NCBI GenBank assembly: GCA_030041305.1
Contig: JASHOC010000091.1
Location: 1-38,582, forward strand
Direction of reading: 5' to 3'
Length of the DNA: 38,582 nt
From: Acidobacteriaceae bacterium
Lineage (GTDB): Bacteria; Acidobacteriota; Terriglobia; Terriglobales; Acidobacteriaceae
The stretch's first letter is position 1. Each line of letters begins with the position of its first letter. Of this stretch, positions 16,789-25,355 are shown piece by piece. The notes below the pieces were generated by a model. The model did no database searches, was not told the origin of the DNA, and worked only from the letters and a program-made list of their open reading frames with translations. The position numbers and the translations under genes are program-made.

Positions 16789-17852
16789 ATGCAGCTTTGG
16801 CTTGAGGATCTCCGCTACGCTTTGCGCATGCTGCGCAAAAACGTGGCGTTGGTCTTGGTGATTCTGGCATCGCTCGCCATGGGAATCGGGGCCAATTCAG
16901 CCATCTTTATAGCGGTTCTCCAATTGGTGTAGAGCAGAACCTCGAACGTTGAGTGGCGTTTTTCCCAAGAAAACGCCACCCGGCACGCCCCTCAAAACTT
17001 CACGGGAATTGGAGAACCGCCGTCGCGTTGCGGACGCGCTGCTGTTACGCCCCTTGCCCTATTCCCATCCCGACCGCCTGGCGTCCGTATGGCTGCACTC
17101 GCCAAGAATCGGGATTTTTCGCGACTGGCCCTCTCCCGGTGAGTGCGTCGATCTTCAAAATCAGAATCGCTCCCTCTGACGCCATCGGAAAACGTCTGTG
17201 GTTCGATCCGAAAAAGCCCATCCTCACCGTCGGCGTCGTTGGGGCCGTAAGGCAATACGGTTTGGGGGCCGAAGGAAAGATCGCCGTGTATTTCCCCGAG
17301 CAGCAGGCGCCTGACCCGGACATGTTTCTGGCAGTCCGCACCTCTTCCGATGAAGCCGGCCTGGCAAGCGCCATGACCGGCGAAATCCATGCAGTGGATC
17401 CCGGAGCTGTCGTCGATGGAATCCGCCCGATGCAGGATCTCTTGTACGATGCGCTCGCGCGCCAGCGTTTTTCTACGACCCTGCTCGGCGCTTTCTCTGC
17501 GTTTGCCCTGCTGCTGGCTGCCGTCGGACTTCATGGCGTGCTGTCCTGCCTGGTTTCCCGGAGCGCCCACGATATTGGCATTCTGCTCGCGCTCGGGGCC
17601 AGCCCCGGCAACGTGATTGGTCTGGTCGTTCGCCAGGGAATGCAGTTGACGCGGATCGGCATTTTGGCGGGCCTGCTGGGAGCAGCTGTCCTCACGCGAG
17701 TCATGGCCAGCCTCTTGTCCGGCGTAAGCGCCCTGGACGCGATCACTTTCCTGGCCGCGCCCGCGTTGTTGGCCGCAGCTGCTCTGGCCGCCACCGCAAT
17801 GCCAGCATGGCGCGCCACGCTCGTCGACCCCATCGTCGCCCTGCGCGATGAA
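16789..17852 (+). pseudogene. Broken ADOP-family (MacB/FtsX-like) ABC permease
   Basis: The ATG at 16789 opens MQLWLEDLRYALRMLRKN, the standard start of acidobacterial duplicated orphan permeases. It runs 40 codons to GANSAIF and is then interrupted by the 113-bp element at 16910-17022. Joining 16909 to 17025 restores AIFSVADALLLRPLPYSHPD and the frame runs to CVDLQNQNRSL, then TGA. The sequence next jumps, in another frame, to IGKRLWFDPKKPILTVGVVG and continues through the C-terminal FtsX domain (LLGAFSAFALLLAAVGLHGV, HDIGILLALGASPGNVIGLV) to PIVALRDE. I estimate that about 500 internal codons are missing compared with a typical 800-aa ADOP. The normal stop after VALRDE is also lost, so the frame runs into marC. 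No functional permease can be made. Confidence 0.85.
16910..17022 (+). mobile_element. MITE-like element, subfamily B copy 2, inserted in the ADOP gene
   Basis: The element is nearly identical to 5177-5289 and is flanked by TA on the left (16908-16909) and TC on the right (17023-17024, apparently a mutated TA). Removing the element and one flank gives ATC TTT AGC GTT GCG, which reads IFSVA exactly as this permease family expects. The target was therefore the TA in TTTAGC, with TA duplicated on insertion. Confidence 0.92.
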
Positions 17853-17918
17853 TGCTGCCCGGCGTGCAAGCTGTGGGCGCGACCCGCTTCCGTACACTTG
17901 AAGCAACTGGAGTTCTAC

Positions 17919-18596
17919 GTGACAGCTTGGACGACGTTTCTCCTGGCCTTCAGCGCTCTTCTCCCCATCATCAATCCCCTCGGCTCTGCGCTTGTGTTTC
18001 TCGGCCTGGTTGGTAAGGCCCCACCTCCCCTTTATCGCTCCTTGGCGCGCCGGATCGCGCTAAACAACATCTTGTTTCTCGGAGCGTTCGAGCTTCTCGG
18101 CTCGGCAATCCTCAATTTCTTCGGGATATCGCTTCCTATCGTTGAAGTGGCTGGTGGCATCGTCATCGCCGCTATGGCATGGGGCGTTCTCAACCAGAAT
18201 GATTCCGGCGCAAGTGTGCGTCGGAAACAAGTAGAGACTGAAGATCCGGGCGACTCGAGATTTCACGATCTCCACGAGAAGCTGTTCTACCCTTTTACAT
18301 TTCCAATAACTTCTGGTCCCGGAACGTTGGTCACGATGCTCACGCTGAGCGCCCACATATCGAGAAGCAAGCTGAGCGAAAATCTACTCGGTCATAGCGG
18401 AGTATTTGCTGCGGTGGTCGTCATCAGCGTTCTGGTCTACTTCTGTTATGCGTACGCGCCAGCCATCACCACCAAGGTTTCCCAGTCGACGGCCCACGGC
18501 ATTCTGCGCGTCATCGCCTTCATCATGCTTTGCATCGGAGTCCAGATCGCCTGGAATGGCCTGTCTGCTCTACTAACGACGCTGTCGAGGACGTAG
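17919..18596 (+). CDS. MarC-family integral membrane protein
   Basis: This 225-aa protein has six hydrophobic segments and MarC-family features. They include LLPIINPLGSALVFLGLV at the start, RIALNNILFLGAFELLGSAI, FFGISLPIVEVAGGIVIAAM, FPITSGPGTLVTMLTL (the family's PLTxGPG-like motif) and the final IAFIMLCIGVQIAWNGL. The family lies in the inner membrane and its role is unsettled; the name comes from an antibiotic-resistance locus, but direct involvement has been doubted. I choose the GTG at 17919, with GGAG six bases upstream. The open frame extends far upstream only because the broken ADOP gene has lost its stop, so a longer fusion product is unlikely. No partner gene is evident. Confidence 0.88.
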   Translation: MTAWTTFLLAFSALLPIINPLGSALVFLGLVGKAPPPLYRSLARRIALNNILFLGAFELLGSAILNFFGISLPIVEVAGGIVIAAMAWGVLNQNDSGASVRRKQVETEDPGDSRFHDLHEKLFYPFTFPITSGPGTLVTMLTLSAHISRSKLSENLLGHSGVFAAVVVISVLVYFCYAYAPAITTKVSQSTAHGILRVIAFIMLCIGVQIAWNGLSALLTTLSRT

Positions 18597-18641
18597 GCCA
18601 GTTCGGGCGAATTCTCGTCAAGCGGCGGCTACAGCCATCGA

Positions 18642-18754
18642 TAGCGGTTCTCCAATTGGTGTAGAGCAGAACCTCGAACGTTGAGTGGCGTTTTTCCCAA
18701 GAAAACGCCACCTGGCACGCCCCTCAAAACTCCACGGGAATTGGAGAACCGCCG
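18642..18754 (+). mobile_element. MITE-like element, subfamily B copy 3 (113 bp)
   Basis: Nearly base-for-base the same as 5177-5289, with the same terminal repeats and central 10-bp stem. TA flanks the right end (18755-18756), while the left flank is GA. It lies 46 bp after marC. Together with copy 2 it brackets the C-terminal ADOP fragment and marC, both in the same orientation. Confidence 0.9.
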
Positions 18755-19799
18755 TAGCGGCGCATTCCGAGTGTGTCGTCAGCAACTCTGACCTTTGAAT
18801 CATCTTCCCCCGGGAACTTCGGCGCTTGGCGCCGGTTTTGCGACATCATTCCATGAAGAATTGGCGGCATCCCGTCGTATTTCGTGGCAACAACCCACTG
18901 AATCCAACATGAATCGCAGAAACAGGGTGCAGAGGCTTGGCCCGATTCTTGATTCCCGATCGGCAACAGGCCTCGCCATCATCGGTCCAGGATTTTCGGG
19001 ATTTTCCGTCTCCACGAGCTTGGTGGTGCGCAGCCGGATCATCGCGATTCACTCGGGGCGCGTATCAATATAGAGCAGCTCCTTCTCAAGGTTGCCGAAC
19101 ACCAGATCCGTTACCCCGGCCCTTCGCATCGGCGGAACGGCTTGGGGAACGGCTTGGCGGAAGTCAAGCCCCTCCGCGGCTTGCGCCGTTCCAACCCTTT
19201 CATCCCAATGCACTTCCGTCCCTCCCCAATGTGCATGGAATTACCCCAAAAATTGCTATCCTGATTCTGAGGACGAAAAGGGGTTGCACCCGGGATTTCG
19301 CGGCTGTAGCGCTGAAAATTCGGCTCGCGACGCCAACGAGGGCTAATCCATCGAGAATCACGGGACTTCCAAACGAAGAAAATGCACAATTTTCGGTGCA
19401 AATTTTCAGAAAACATCGCCTTAACTCTTTAGTTTTCTGTTGAATACGAGCAAGTTATTTATTTTCATAATTTTACACGCAAGCGACTGAAAACGCGCCA
19501 CTTGCGCGTCGACAAAAAAGTGGGGGTGGGGGGGGGATTAGCTATATTGGCGAGCATAGCTACTTTTGCACACGCACCGCGGTTTTAAGATCGGCAAGTA
19601 ACGCCTTCGCCCCGCTCGCGCCATAAACCCCAACTGCGCCAAAAGTTGCGCCAATTTATTTTCGAGTGCCTGCCGCAACCTTTTGAAAGCGCAGTGTTTA
19701 CATAGGACATACGGCGTTTCGGAAAGCGGCCACCAGTTGGCCGACCGAGTAAAGCCGAAGCCGCCCAGGCACGATCGGGCCGGCTGGGATGGAGGTTGT
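18755..19799. other. Gene-poor intergenic region
   Basis: About 1 kb in which I can support no gene. It contains a guanine-rich tract (about 19521-19538), an AT-rich patch at 19430-19490, and short frames without family features. The last 100 bp form the leader of the small exported gene at 19800. Confidence 0.5.
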
Positions 19800-20123
19800 A
19801 TGGGCAGCATGCGGAATTGGATGTTGGGTGCGGCGCTCGCCGCGGGAGCAATGGGCATGGCCGCGGCGCCGGCGCAGGCGGCTGAATTCGGAGTCTACGT
19901 TGGCCGACCGGCGGCGTACGTGCCCCCGCGCCCCGGACCCGGGTATACGTGGGTTGGCGGCTATTACGCCCATGGGTACTGGGCGCCCGGCTACTGGAAT
20001 TTTGTGGGCGCAGGCGTGCGCTTCGGCCATCCGTTCGTGCCCGGCTACGTCGGCCCGGCGCGCGGCGGATTCTTCTACCGTCATCCGGTTCCCGAGCGCC
20101 ATTTTGACCGTTTCCGCAGGTAG
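19800..20123 (+). CDS. Small exported Tyr/Gly/Pro/Trp-rich protein (YXWGXW-like)
   Basis: This 107-aa protein starts at ATG 19800 with GGAGG four bases upstream. A signal peptide (MLGAALAAGAMGMAAAPAQA) has a likely cleavage after AQA. The mature part is dominated by Tyr, Gly, Pro and Trp: PPRPGPGYTWVGGYYAHGYW, then APGYWNFVG, and a basic His/Arg C-terminus. It resembles the YXWGXW-repeat family of small periplasmic or surface proteins, whose function is unknown. A strong intrinsic terminator follows 70 bp after the stop, so it is probably monocistronic. Longer upstream in-frame starts would bury the signal peptide and are rejected. Confidence 0.75.
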   Translation: MGSMRNWMLGAALAAGAMGMAAAPAQAAEFGVYVGRPAAYVPPRPGPGYTWVGGYYAHGYWAPGYWNFVGAGVRFGHPFVPGYVGPARGGFFYRHPVPERHFDRFRR

Positions 20124-20192
20124 TTCCACCTTCCTCTACCTGCGTTTCACGGCCGGTTTCCGCCAAAGGTTAAGGAGGCGCAAACCGGGCCG

Positions 20193-20222
20193 GGCCTCTC
20201 CGAAACTGGAGAGGCCTTTTTT
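20193..20222 (+). terminator. Intrinsic terminator
   Basis: GGCCTCTCC pairs perfectly with GGAGAGGCC across the 6-base loop GAAACT, followed at once by TTTTTT. This is the clearest rho-independent terminator in the window and ends the small exported gene. Confidence 0.92.
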
Positions 20223-20277
20223 ATGGTCGTCGAGCCAACCCATCGGGAACCATGGCGCCGGATATACACTGGGCGGC

Positions 20278-22287
20278 ATGAGCAGCAACCCGGAATATGC
20301 GGACATCCACGCGGCCTGGAGATCGACGGCCAGGCTTTTGGCGTTGGCACTTCTTTTTGTTCATTTTTGCGGGCTGGCGGCGACGGCCCAGAGCGCAAAT
20401 ACGCAATTTGTGTTGCGTGACGCGCGTCTGGCGGCTCGATTCGAAGTGTGGCAGGGTGGGCTGCGCGTGGCGGGAATCGAGGATTTGCGCAGCGGTGCGG
20501 TGTTGCGCCCCGGCGAGCTTTTCAGCCTTCAGTTCGACGACGGCAGCCTGCTTGCGGCTTCGCAAATGCACCTGACCGCGGCGCCGGCTGAAAAACATAT
20601 GTCCCCCGAGCTGACGGCTTCGCAACAAGCGCAACATGCGCCCGGGCGCGAACTTTGCGCTGACCTCAGCGCCCCGGGCCGCGAACTGACGGCCCACTGG
20701 TGTGCGATTCTGCGCGACGGCGCGAATGATCTGCGCCAGGAAGTGACCCTTCAGGCTGGCGCCGCGCCAGTGAAGATCGCGGCCGTGCGCATGTTCAACT
20801 TTGACGCCGGGGATGCGCAGGTGGTGGGCGCGGTTCGAGGATCGCCCCTGGTGGCGGGGAATTTTTTCTTCGCGTTCGAGTCTCCCCTTGCAGAAAGCAA
20901 GGCTTCCGATGGCAGGGTCACTTCGGAGCTCAAGCGCGTGCTGCCGCTCGAAGCCGGAAGGTCGATCTCCTATTCGTCGGTCATCGGAGTGGCGGCGCCG
21001 GGGCAGATGCGGCGCGAGTTTCTGGCTTATCTCGAGGATGAACGCGCCCATCCATATCGAACCTTTTTGCATTACAACACCTGGTACGATCTTGGCGGGC
21101 GCTACACCGCAGCCCAGGTGCTCGACCGGATCCACGCGCTTGGCGAAGAACTGGTGCGTGCGCGCGGGGTGAGGATGGACTCGTTTCTCTTCGACGACGG
21201 CTGGGACAATACGCACTCGGTTTGGGGATTCAATCCCGGGTTGCCCGACGGATTCACCCGGATTCACCAGGCGGCGGAGAAGTACGGCTTCGGCATCGGC
21301 GTGTGGCTCTCTCCGTGGGGCGGCTATGGCGAGGCAAAGAAGGAGCGGATCGCCGCCGGCGAACAGGCGGGCTATGAAATGGTGAATGGCGGCTTTGCGC
21401 TATCGGGGCCGCGCTATTTCGAACACTTCGAGCAAACCTGCCTCATGATGATCGGGAAATACGGCGTGAACCAGTTCAAGTTTGACGGTACGGGCAACGT
21501 GAGCACGGTTTTTCCCGGCAGCCTGTTTGACAGCGACTTTTCGGCGGCCATTCATCTGATCGGACAGCTGCGAAAACAGGAGCCGAGCGTCTTCATCAAT
21601 CTCACCACGGGAACCTGGCCGTCGCCGTTCTGGCTGCGTTATGCGGACTCGATTTGGCGCGGCGGCGACGACCACAACTTCGACGGCGTAGGAAGCTGGC
21701 AGCAGAGGTGGATCACCTATCGCGACGAGCAGACCTATCGCAACATCGTCATGGCCGGGCCGCTGTTTCCGCTCAATTCGCTGATGCTGCATGGAATCAT
21801 CTATGGCGATAGGGGGCGGCATCTCGAAACTGATCCCGGCGGCGATTTTACCGACGAAGTGCATTCCTACTTCGGCTCCGGAACCCAGTTGCAGGAGCTA
21901 TACATCACGCCCTCGCTGCTTTCCAAGCACGATTGGGACGTTCTGGCCGAGTCGGCGCGGTGGTCGCGGGCCAATGCGCAGGTCTTGAAGGATACGCATT
22001 GGATCGGCGGCGATCCGGCGAAGCTCGAAGTCTACGGATGGGCGTCATGGACTCCGGCGAAGGGGATTGTCGTGCTGCGAAATCCCTCGAACCAGACGCA
22101 GACCTACGCGCTTGACGTGGACAAGGCTTTCGAGTTGCCCGGGATTTCAGCGCGCCACTATCGCGCGCACAGTCCGTGGATGGAGGATCGAGATGCGCCT
22201 ACCATTGAGCTGCATGCCGGCAGGGTCCGCAATTTGATTCTGAATCCGTTCGAGGTGGTGACGCTGGATGCGACGCCCGTCAAGTAG
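20278..22287 (+). CDS. Secreted clan GH-D-like glycoside hydrolase (alpha-galactosidase / alpha-N-acetylgalactosaminidase type)
   Basis: This 669-aa protein has a hydrophobic export segment (LLALALLFVHFCGLAATAQ) near residues 20-38. A beta-sandwich-like N-terminal domain precedes a TIM-barrel domain from about residue 260, with FLHYNTWYDLGGRYTAAQVL, DSFLFDDGWDNTHSVWGF and GFGIGVWLSPWGGYGEAKK. QFKFDGTGN places an Asp at 403 where GH36/GH27 enzymes carry the nucleophile, and WRGGDDHNF (D464/D465) fits the acid/base region. A small C-terminal beta domain ends the protein. Relatives are often mislabelled enterotoxin. I infer retaining cleavage of terminal alpha-linked galactose or GalNAc in the periplasm or outside the cell; the exact substrate is unknown. 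The ATG at 20278 lies after the terminator, so an open frame starting upstream at 19789 is not used. Confidence 0.78.
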   Translation: MSSNPEYADIHAAWRSTARLLALALLFVHFCGLAATAQSANTQFVLRDARLAARFEVWQGGLRVAGIEDLRSGAVLRPGELFSLQFDDGSLLAASQMHLTAAPAEKHMSPELTASQQAQHAPGRELCADLSAPGRELTAHWCAILRDGANDLRQEVTLQAGAAPVKIAAVRMFNFDAGDAQVVGAVRGSPLVAGNFFFAFESPLAESKASDGRVTSELKRVLPLEAGRSISYSSVIGVAAPGQMRREFLAYLEDERAHPYRTFLHYNTWYDLGGRYTAAQVLDRIHALGEELVRARGVRMDSFLFDDGWDNTHSVWGFNPGLPDGFTRIHQAAEKYGFGIGVWLSPWGGYGEAKKERIAAGEQAGYEMVNGGFALSGPRYFEHFEQTCLMMIGKYGVNQFKFDGTGNVSTVFPGSLFDSDFSAAIHLIGQLRKQEPSVFINLTTGTWPSPFWLRYADSIWRGGDDHNFDGVGSWQQRWITYRDEQTYRNIVMAGPLFPLNSLMLHGIIYGDRGRHLETDPGGDFTDEVHSYFGSGTQLQELYITPSLLSKHDWDVLAESARWSRANAQVLKDTHWIGGDPAKLEVYGWASWTPAKGIVVLRNPSNQTQTYALDVDKAFELPGISARHYRAHSPWMEDRDAPTIELHAGRVRNLILNPFEVVTLDATPVK

Positions 22288-22343
22288 CGGGCAACACCGC
22301 GCATTACAGGCCGCGGCTGTCGCCAGGTGTCTGAGTCCACGTT

Positions 22344-25300
22344 TTGCACAATTTTCCTGATTGTGTGGCGACGGGATCGGCAGCTATCCTGAAGCCCTCC
22401 GTGGGTGCGAACCGACAACTGGCATTGCTGGACGCCTTTGAAACCTGCAGGCCGCCAAATCCTGTGTTCTGCCATCAGGAGTTTCTGGAAAAGCTCGCAG
22501 AGCATGGCCGGGATGGGATCGGGAGGCGAGCCGCTTTCCTGTTGCAAAGTCTGTCGGTGGATATCCGCCGCTTGCACTACAAGGCGACGGTTGGCATGAA
22601 CCGCGGCTGGCGCCGGTCCCGGCTCTGTGGCAGTCACGGCAGCCATTTCTATGCGTGGTGGGCGCCGAAAGCCGCTATTCCACTGAAGGAGTCGGGCGAG
22701 TTTTCCGACGCCCCCGACGGCGCCGTCTTCCTGCGCGACATCCGCCATCATGACGATCATTCCCGGTTGACGCCGCAGTCGTTCGAAACGCACTACATGC
22801 CCGTGACGGTCCGTGATCTGCGGCGCGGGGAATACGCGCCTCAGCCCTGGACGCAGCCGCAGGAACGGTTCGCATCGGCCCGGCAAACGGTGCGGCTTCT
22901 CAAGGGGCATCCAGGTTCGGGTAAGACCAGCGCTCTCTGGCATGCAGCCGATTCGGCCGCTGCGGAGCACGTGCTCTACGTGACCTATTCAGGGGATCTG
23001 GCCACGCTGGCTCGCGAGTACTTCGACCGCTTCTGCTCCTCACACAAACGCTTCTCCGTGGTCACCTTTTCCAATCTGGTCCGGCAAATCCTCGGGTCAG
23101 ACGCGCCAGTGGTCCCCGCGAGCGAAGCCCGGCAGCGCTTCCTCCGCGACTTGTCGCCCTTTGCCCGGACTCTCGGCGCCTGGGCGAATAGTCAGACGGC
23201 TCTCTACGACGAATTGCACGCCCATCTGGTCGGAGACGCCCTTCCTGCCGCCGTCGGCCGTTTTACCTCCTGTACTCAACCGCGCGTTTCCGATAAGGCA
23301 TATCGGGAGCGGCGTACGCGGTCGCTGGGTCAAGCGCCAGTTACAGCCCTGTTGGAAACTGCAGTTCGCCTGGAGCGCTTGGATTCAAGCAGTTTGGCGG
23401 AGCGTTATTTTCCGGAACTTGCGCTTGCCTGGAATGCGATCGAAAAACTGCGAAGTGATGACTCAGGAACCCGATCAGGGACTGCTCCTGGCCTTCCAGC
23501 ATACGACTGCATTGCGGTCGACGAATGCCAGGACCTGACGCCCATCGAGGCATGGCTGATCGTGGAGCTTACTGACCTGGCGCGCAGGCGACATCGCGCG
23601 CCCGTTCCGTTGATGCTGGCAGGCGATGAGGCGCAGACCATACGTCCCACAGATTTCGAATGGGGTTGGCTGAGCGATCTGCTTCATGCGCAACTCGGCA
23701 CGCCAGCCGATTACAAACTCTCCGCCAACCTGCGCAGTCCGCAACGCATCGCCGCGCTGGTGAACCGGGTATGGGATCTCTATGCTTGCGTAGAGAAGCA
23801 GGAACGGCCCAGCGGCTCCGGTTATGCAGAAATCGAAGACGACGCCACCGACCAGATCCTGTACTGCACCGCCACTGCCGGTCCGGAGCTGAGCGACTTG
23901 TTGACTGCGCTTTCCAGGCGCGAAGGACTGGCGCTCATTACCTTGGAAGACGCGGTTCCCGACTACGTTCCCGAAGCGGCGCGCCCCGCTGTGCTCACGG
24001 TTTCCGAAGCCAAGGGGCTGGACTTTCACTCGGTTTGCGTGCTCGACGCCGGCCGCCATGTTGAGCGTGTACTGCGCCAGGATTGGCGTCAGCGGGCAGA
24101 CTCCGATATTGAAGATCTGCGGAAGCGTCTCGCGATTGACCAACTGCGCGTAGCCGTAAGCCGTCCGGCGGAGCGGCTGATCTGGCTCGACCTGGACCCG
24201 ACTGACCGGATTGTCCGCCAGAGCATCGAGTTTCTCAACGGCGGGCTGGTGGAAAGCGGCGTTTCGTCGTGTGTTCCCGCGGCTCTGCTCAAGGCTATCG
24301 AAGAGGATGAACTGGATGCCGAGGAGCGCGTGCAACGCTGCCAGGCAGACGCCCGGCAATACCTCGAGGTAAAGCCGGAGATCGCCTGGTCGCGCGCGCA
24401 ACAAGCCGTGACGTTGCTCGGGCCGCTCAGTTCGCCAATGGCGGTGACGGATCAGGCGGCGCGCGATGCCGCTCATCTCACCCTGGCCGAGATTTGCTTC
24501 ACCTTGGGCTTTCGAAGCACTCGTCTGGCTGCTGAACTGGGCAGGCCGGATCCGTTCGCTGAAGCCTGCCGGGCTGCCAATAACGCACGTCGCTTCGGGC
24601 TGGCCGCGATCATGGATGCGATCGGACGCGTTCATCGCGCGGCCCCTCATGACCGTCTTCAATCGTTGGGAGAACTGGCCCAGGTTCTTCTCAAGTGCAA
24701 ATGCGAGTTTGAACCGTGGCTTTTGATGGAAATCGGCCCCAGGTCTAAGGGCTGGATCGAGGAACTGGAGTCCGCCCTCCGCAATGGGCACAATGCGGCG
24801 ATCCTCCTGCGCGTATTGCCGCCATTCTATGAAGCTTTGGATGTTCCGGACCGCGAGTCGCGCGTTCGGCGTCTGCAACAGCGCGCGATTCAGTTGCTCA
24901 TTAAAGACAAGCAATATGGAGCCGCGCTGGCAGAGTTGCGTAACCAACCCGAGCGTCAGCCGAAACTTGAGGCTGTTTGCTTAGAAGGCATCGGTGATCT
25001 GCGCGGGGCCGCGCAGTGCCATGTGGCGGACGGAAGCCTCAAGGAAGCGTTACTTTGCTATCGCACCATCCCCGATTTGGATGAAGCGCTCAAGCTGCTC
25101 GATGAGATGGGCGAGCACCCTGCTGCGGAGTCCCTGCAGTGGATGGCCAAGGTGCAGCGCCTGGTGGCCGAACGGCCGCAGAATTTTACCAAGACGGTGA
25201 CGGCGGCGGAGAAGAAGCTTCTACAGGATGTATTGGAGAAAGCGCTGGGCGTCAGCCGGCCGAAACCGGCTCCGCGCCGGGTGGCCAAGAAATCCGCGGC

Positions 25301-25355
25301 TCCCCGGAGGCGAGCGCCAGGGAAAATCAAAGGCGATGGAAACGCTCCCTTTTGA
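22344..25355 (+). CDS. Superfamily 1 (UvrD/TRANK1-like) helicase with N-terminal RelE-like and C-terminal helical-repeat regions
   Basis: About 1003 aa if started at TTG 22344, just after an in-frame stop at 22332. GTG codons at residues 8 and 20 are alternatives and none has a good ribosome site. SF1 motifs appear in order: KGHPGSGKTSALWHA (about 187-201), AVDECQDLTPIEAW (near 391), LMLAGDEAQTI (near 424), LSANLRSPQRIAALVN, LTVSEAKGLDFHSV (near 550) and QLRVAVSRPAERLIWLD (near 600). The first 170 residues contain HQEFLEKLAEHG, GMNRGWRRSRLCGSHGSHF and FLRDIRHHDDHSRL, which suggest a RelE/ParE-like fold. The last 350 residues look like TPR-type helices and end in a basic Pro/Ala/Lys tail. I infer an ATP-dependent nucleic-acid translocase, perhaps in repair or defence. 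It begins 56 bp after the glycosidase with no clear functional link. Confidence 0.8.
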   Translation: MHNFPDCVATGSAAILKPSVGANRQLALLDAFETCRPPNPVFCHQEFLEKLAEHGRDGIGRRAAFLLQSLSVDIRRLHYKATVGMNRGWRRSRLCGSHGSHFYAWWAPKAAIPLKESGEFSDAPDGAVFLRDIRHHDDHSRLTPQSFETHYMPVTVRDLRRGEYAPQPWTQPQERFASARQTVRLLKGHPGSGKTSALWHAADSAAAEHVLYVTYSGDLATLAREYFDRFCSSHKRFSVVTFSNLVRQILGSDAPVVPASEARQRFLRDLSPFARTLGAWANSQTALYDELHAHLVGDALPAAVGRFTSCTQPRVSDKAYRERRTRSLGQAPVTALLETAVRLERLDSSSLAERYFPELALAWNAIEKLRSDDSGTRSGTAPGLPAYDCIAVDECQDLTPIEAWLIVELTDLARRRHRAPVPLMLAGDEAQTIRPTDFEWGWLSDLLHAQLGTPADYKLSANLRSPQRIAALVNRVWDLYACVEKQERPSGSGYAEIEDDATDQILYCTATAGPELSDLLTALSRREGLALITLEDAVPDYVPEAARPAVLTVSEAKGLDFHSVCVLDAGRHVERVLRQDWRQRADSDIEDLRKRLAIDQLRVAVSRPAERLIWLDLDPTDRIVRQSIEFLNGGLVESGVSSCVPAALLKAIEEDELDAEERVQRCQADARQYLEVKPEIAWSRAQQAVTLLGPLSSPMAVTDQAARDAAHLTLAEICFTLGFRSTRLAAELGRPDPFAEACRAANNARRFGLAAIMDAIGRVHRAAPHDRLQSLGELAQVLLKCKCEFEPWLLMEIGPRSKGWIEELESALRNGHNAAILLRVLPPFYEALDVPDRESRVRRLQQRAIQLLIKDKQYGAALAELRNQPERQPKLEAVCLEGIGDLRGAAQCHVADGSLKEALLCYRTIPDLDEALKLLDEMGEHPAAESLQWMAKVQRLVAERPQNFTKTVTAAEKKLLQDVLEKALGVSRPKPAPRRVAKKSAAPRRRAPGKIKGDGNAPF

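Noticed and set aside
16953-18596. A single 547-aa permease-MarC fusion gene
   Set aside because: The first part starts inside the mobile element and a broken permease; MarC has its own GTG and ribosome site at 17919.
19070-19100. Additional copy of the TTCTCC-ended element near 19075
   Set aside because: Only a short similarity (TAGAGCAGCTCCTTCTC); no central hairpin or second terminus.
19789-20277. 832-aa glycosidase starting upstream at 19789
   Set aside because: This would cross the small exported gene in another frame and the strong terminator at 20193-20222; the signal peptide begins after ATG 20278.
23475-24947. 490-aa minus-strand frame opposite the helicase
   Set aside because: The plus strand carries all SF1 motifs; the minus frame lacks any recognisable domain.
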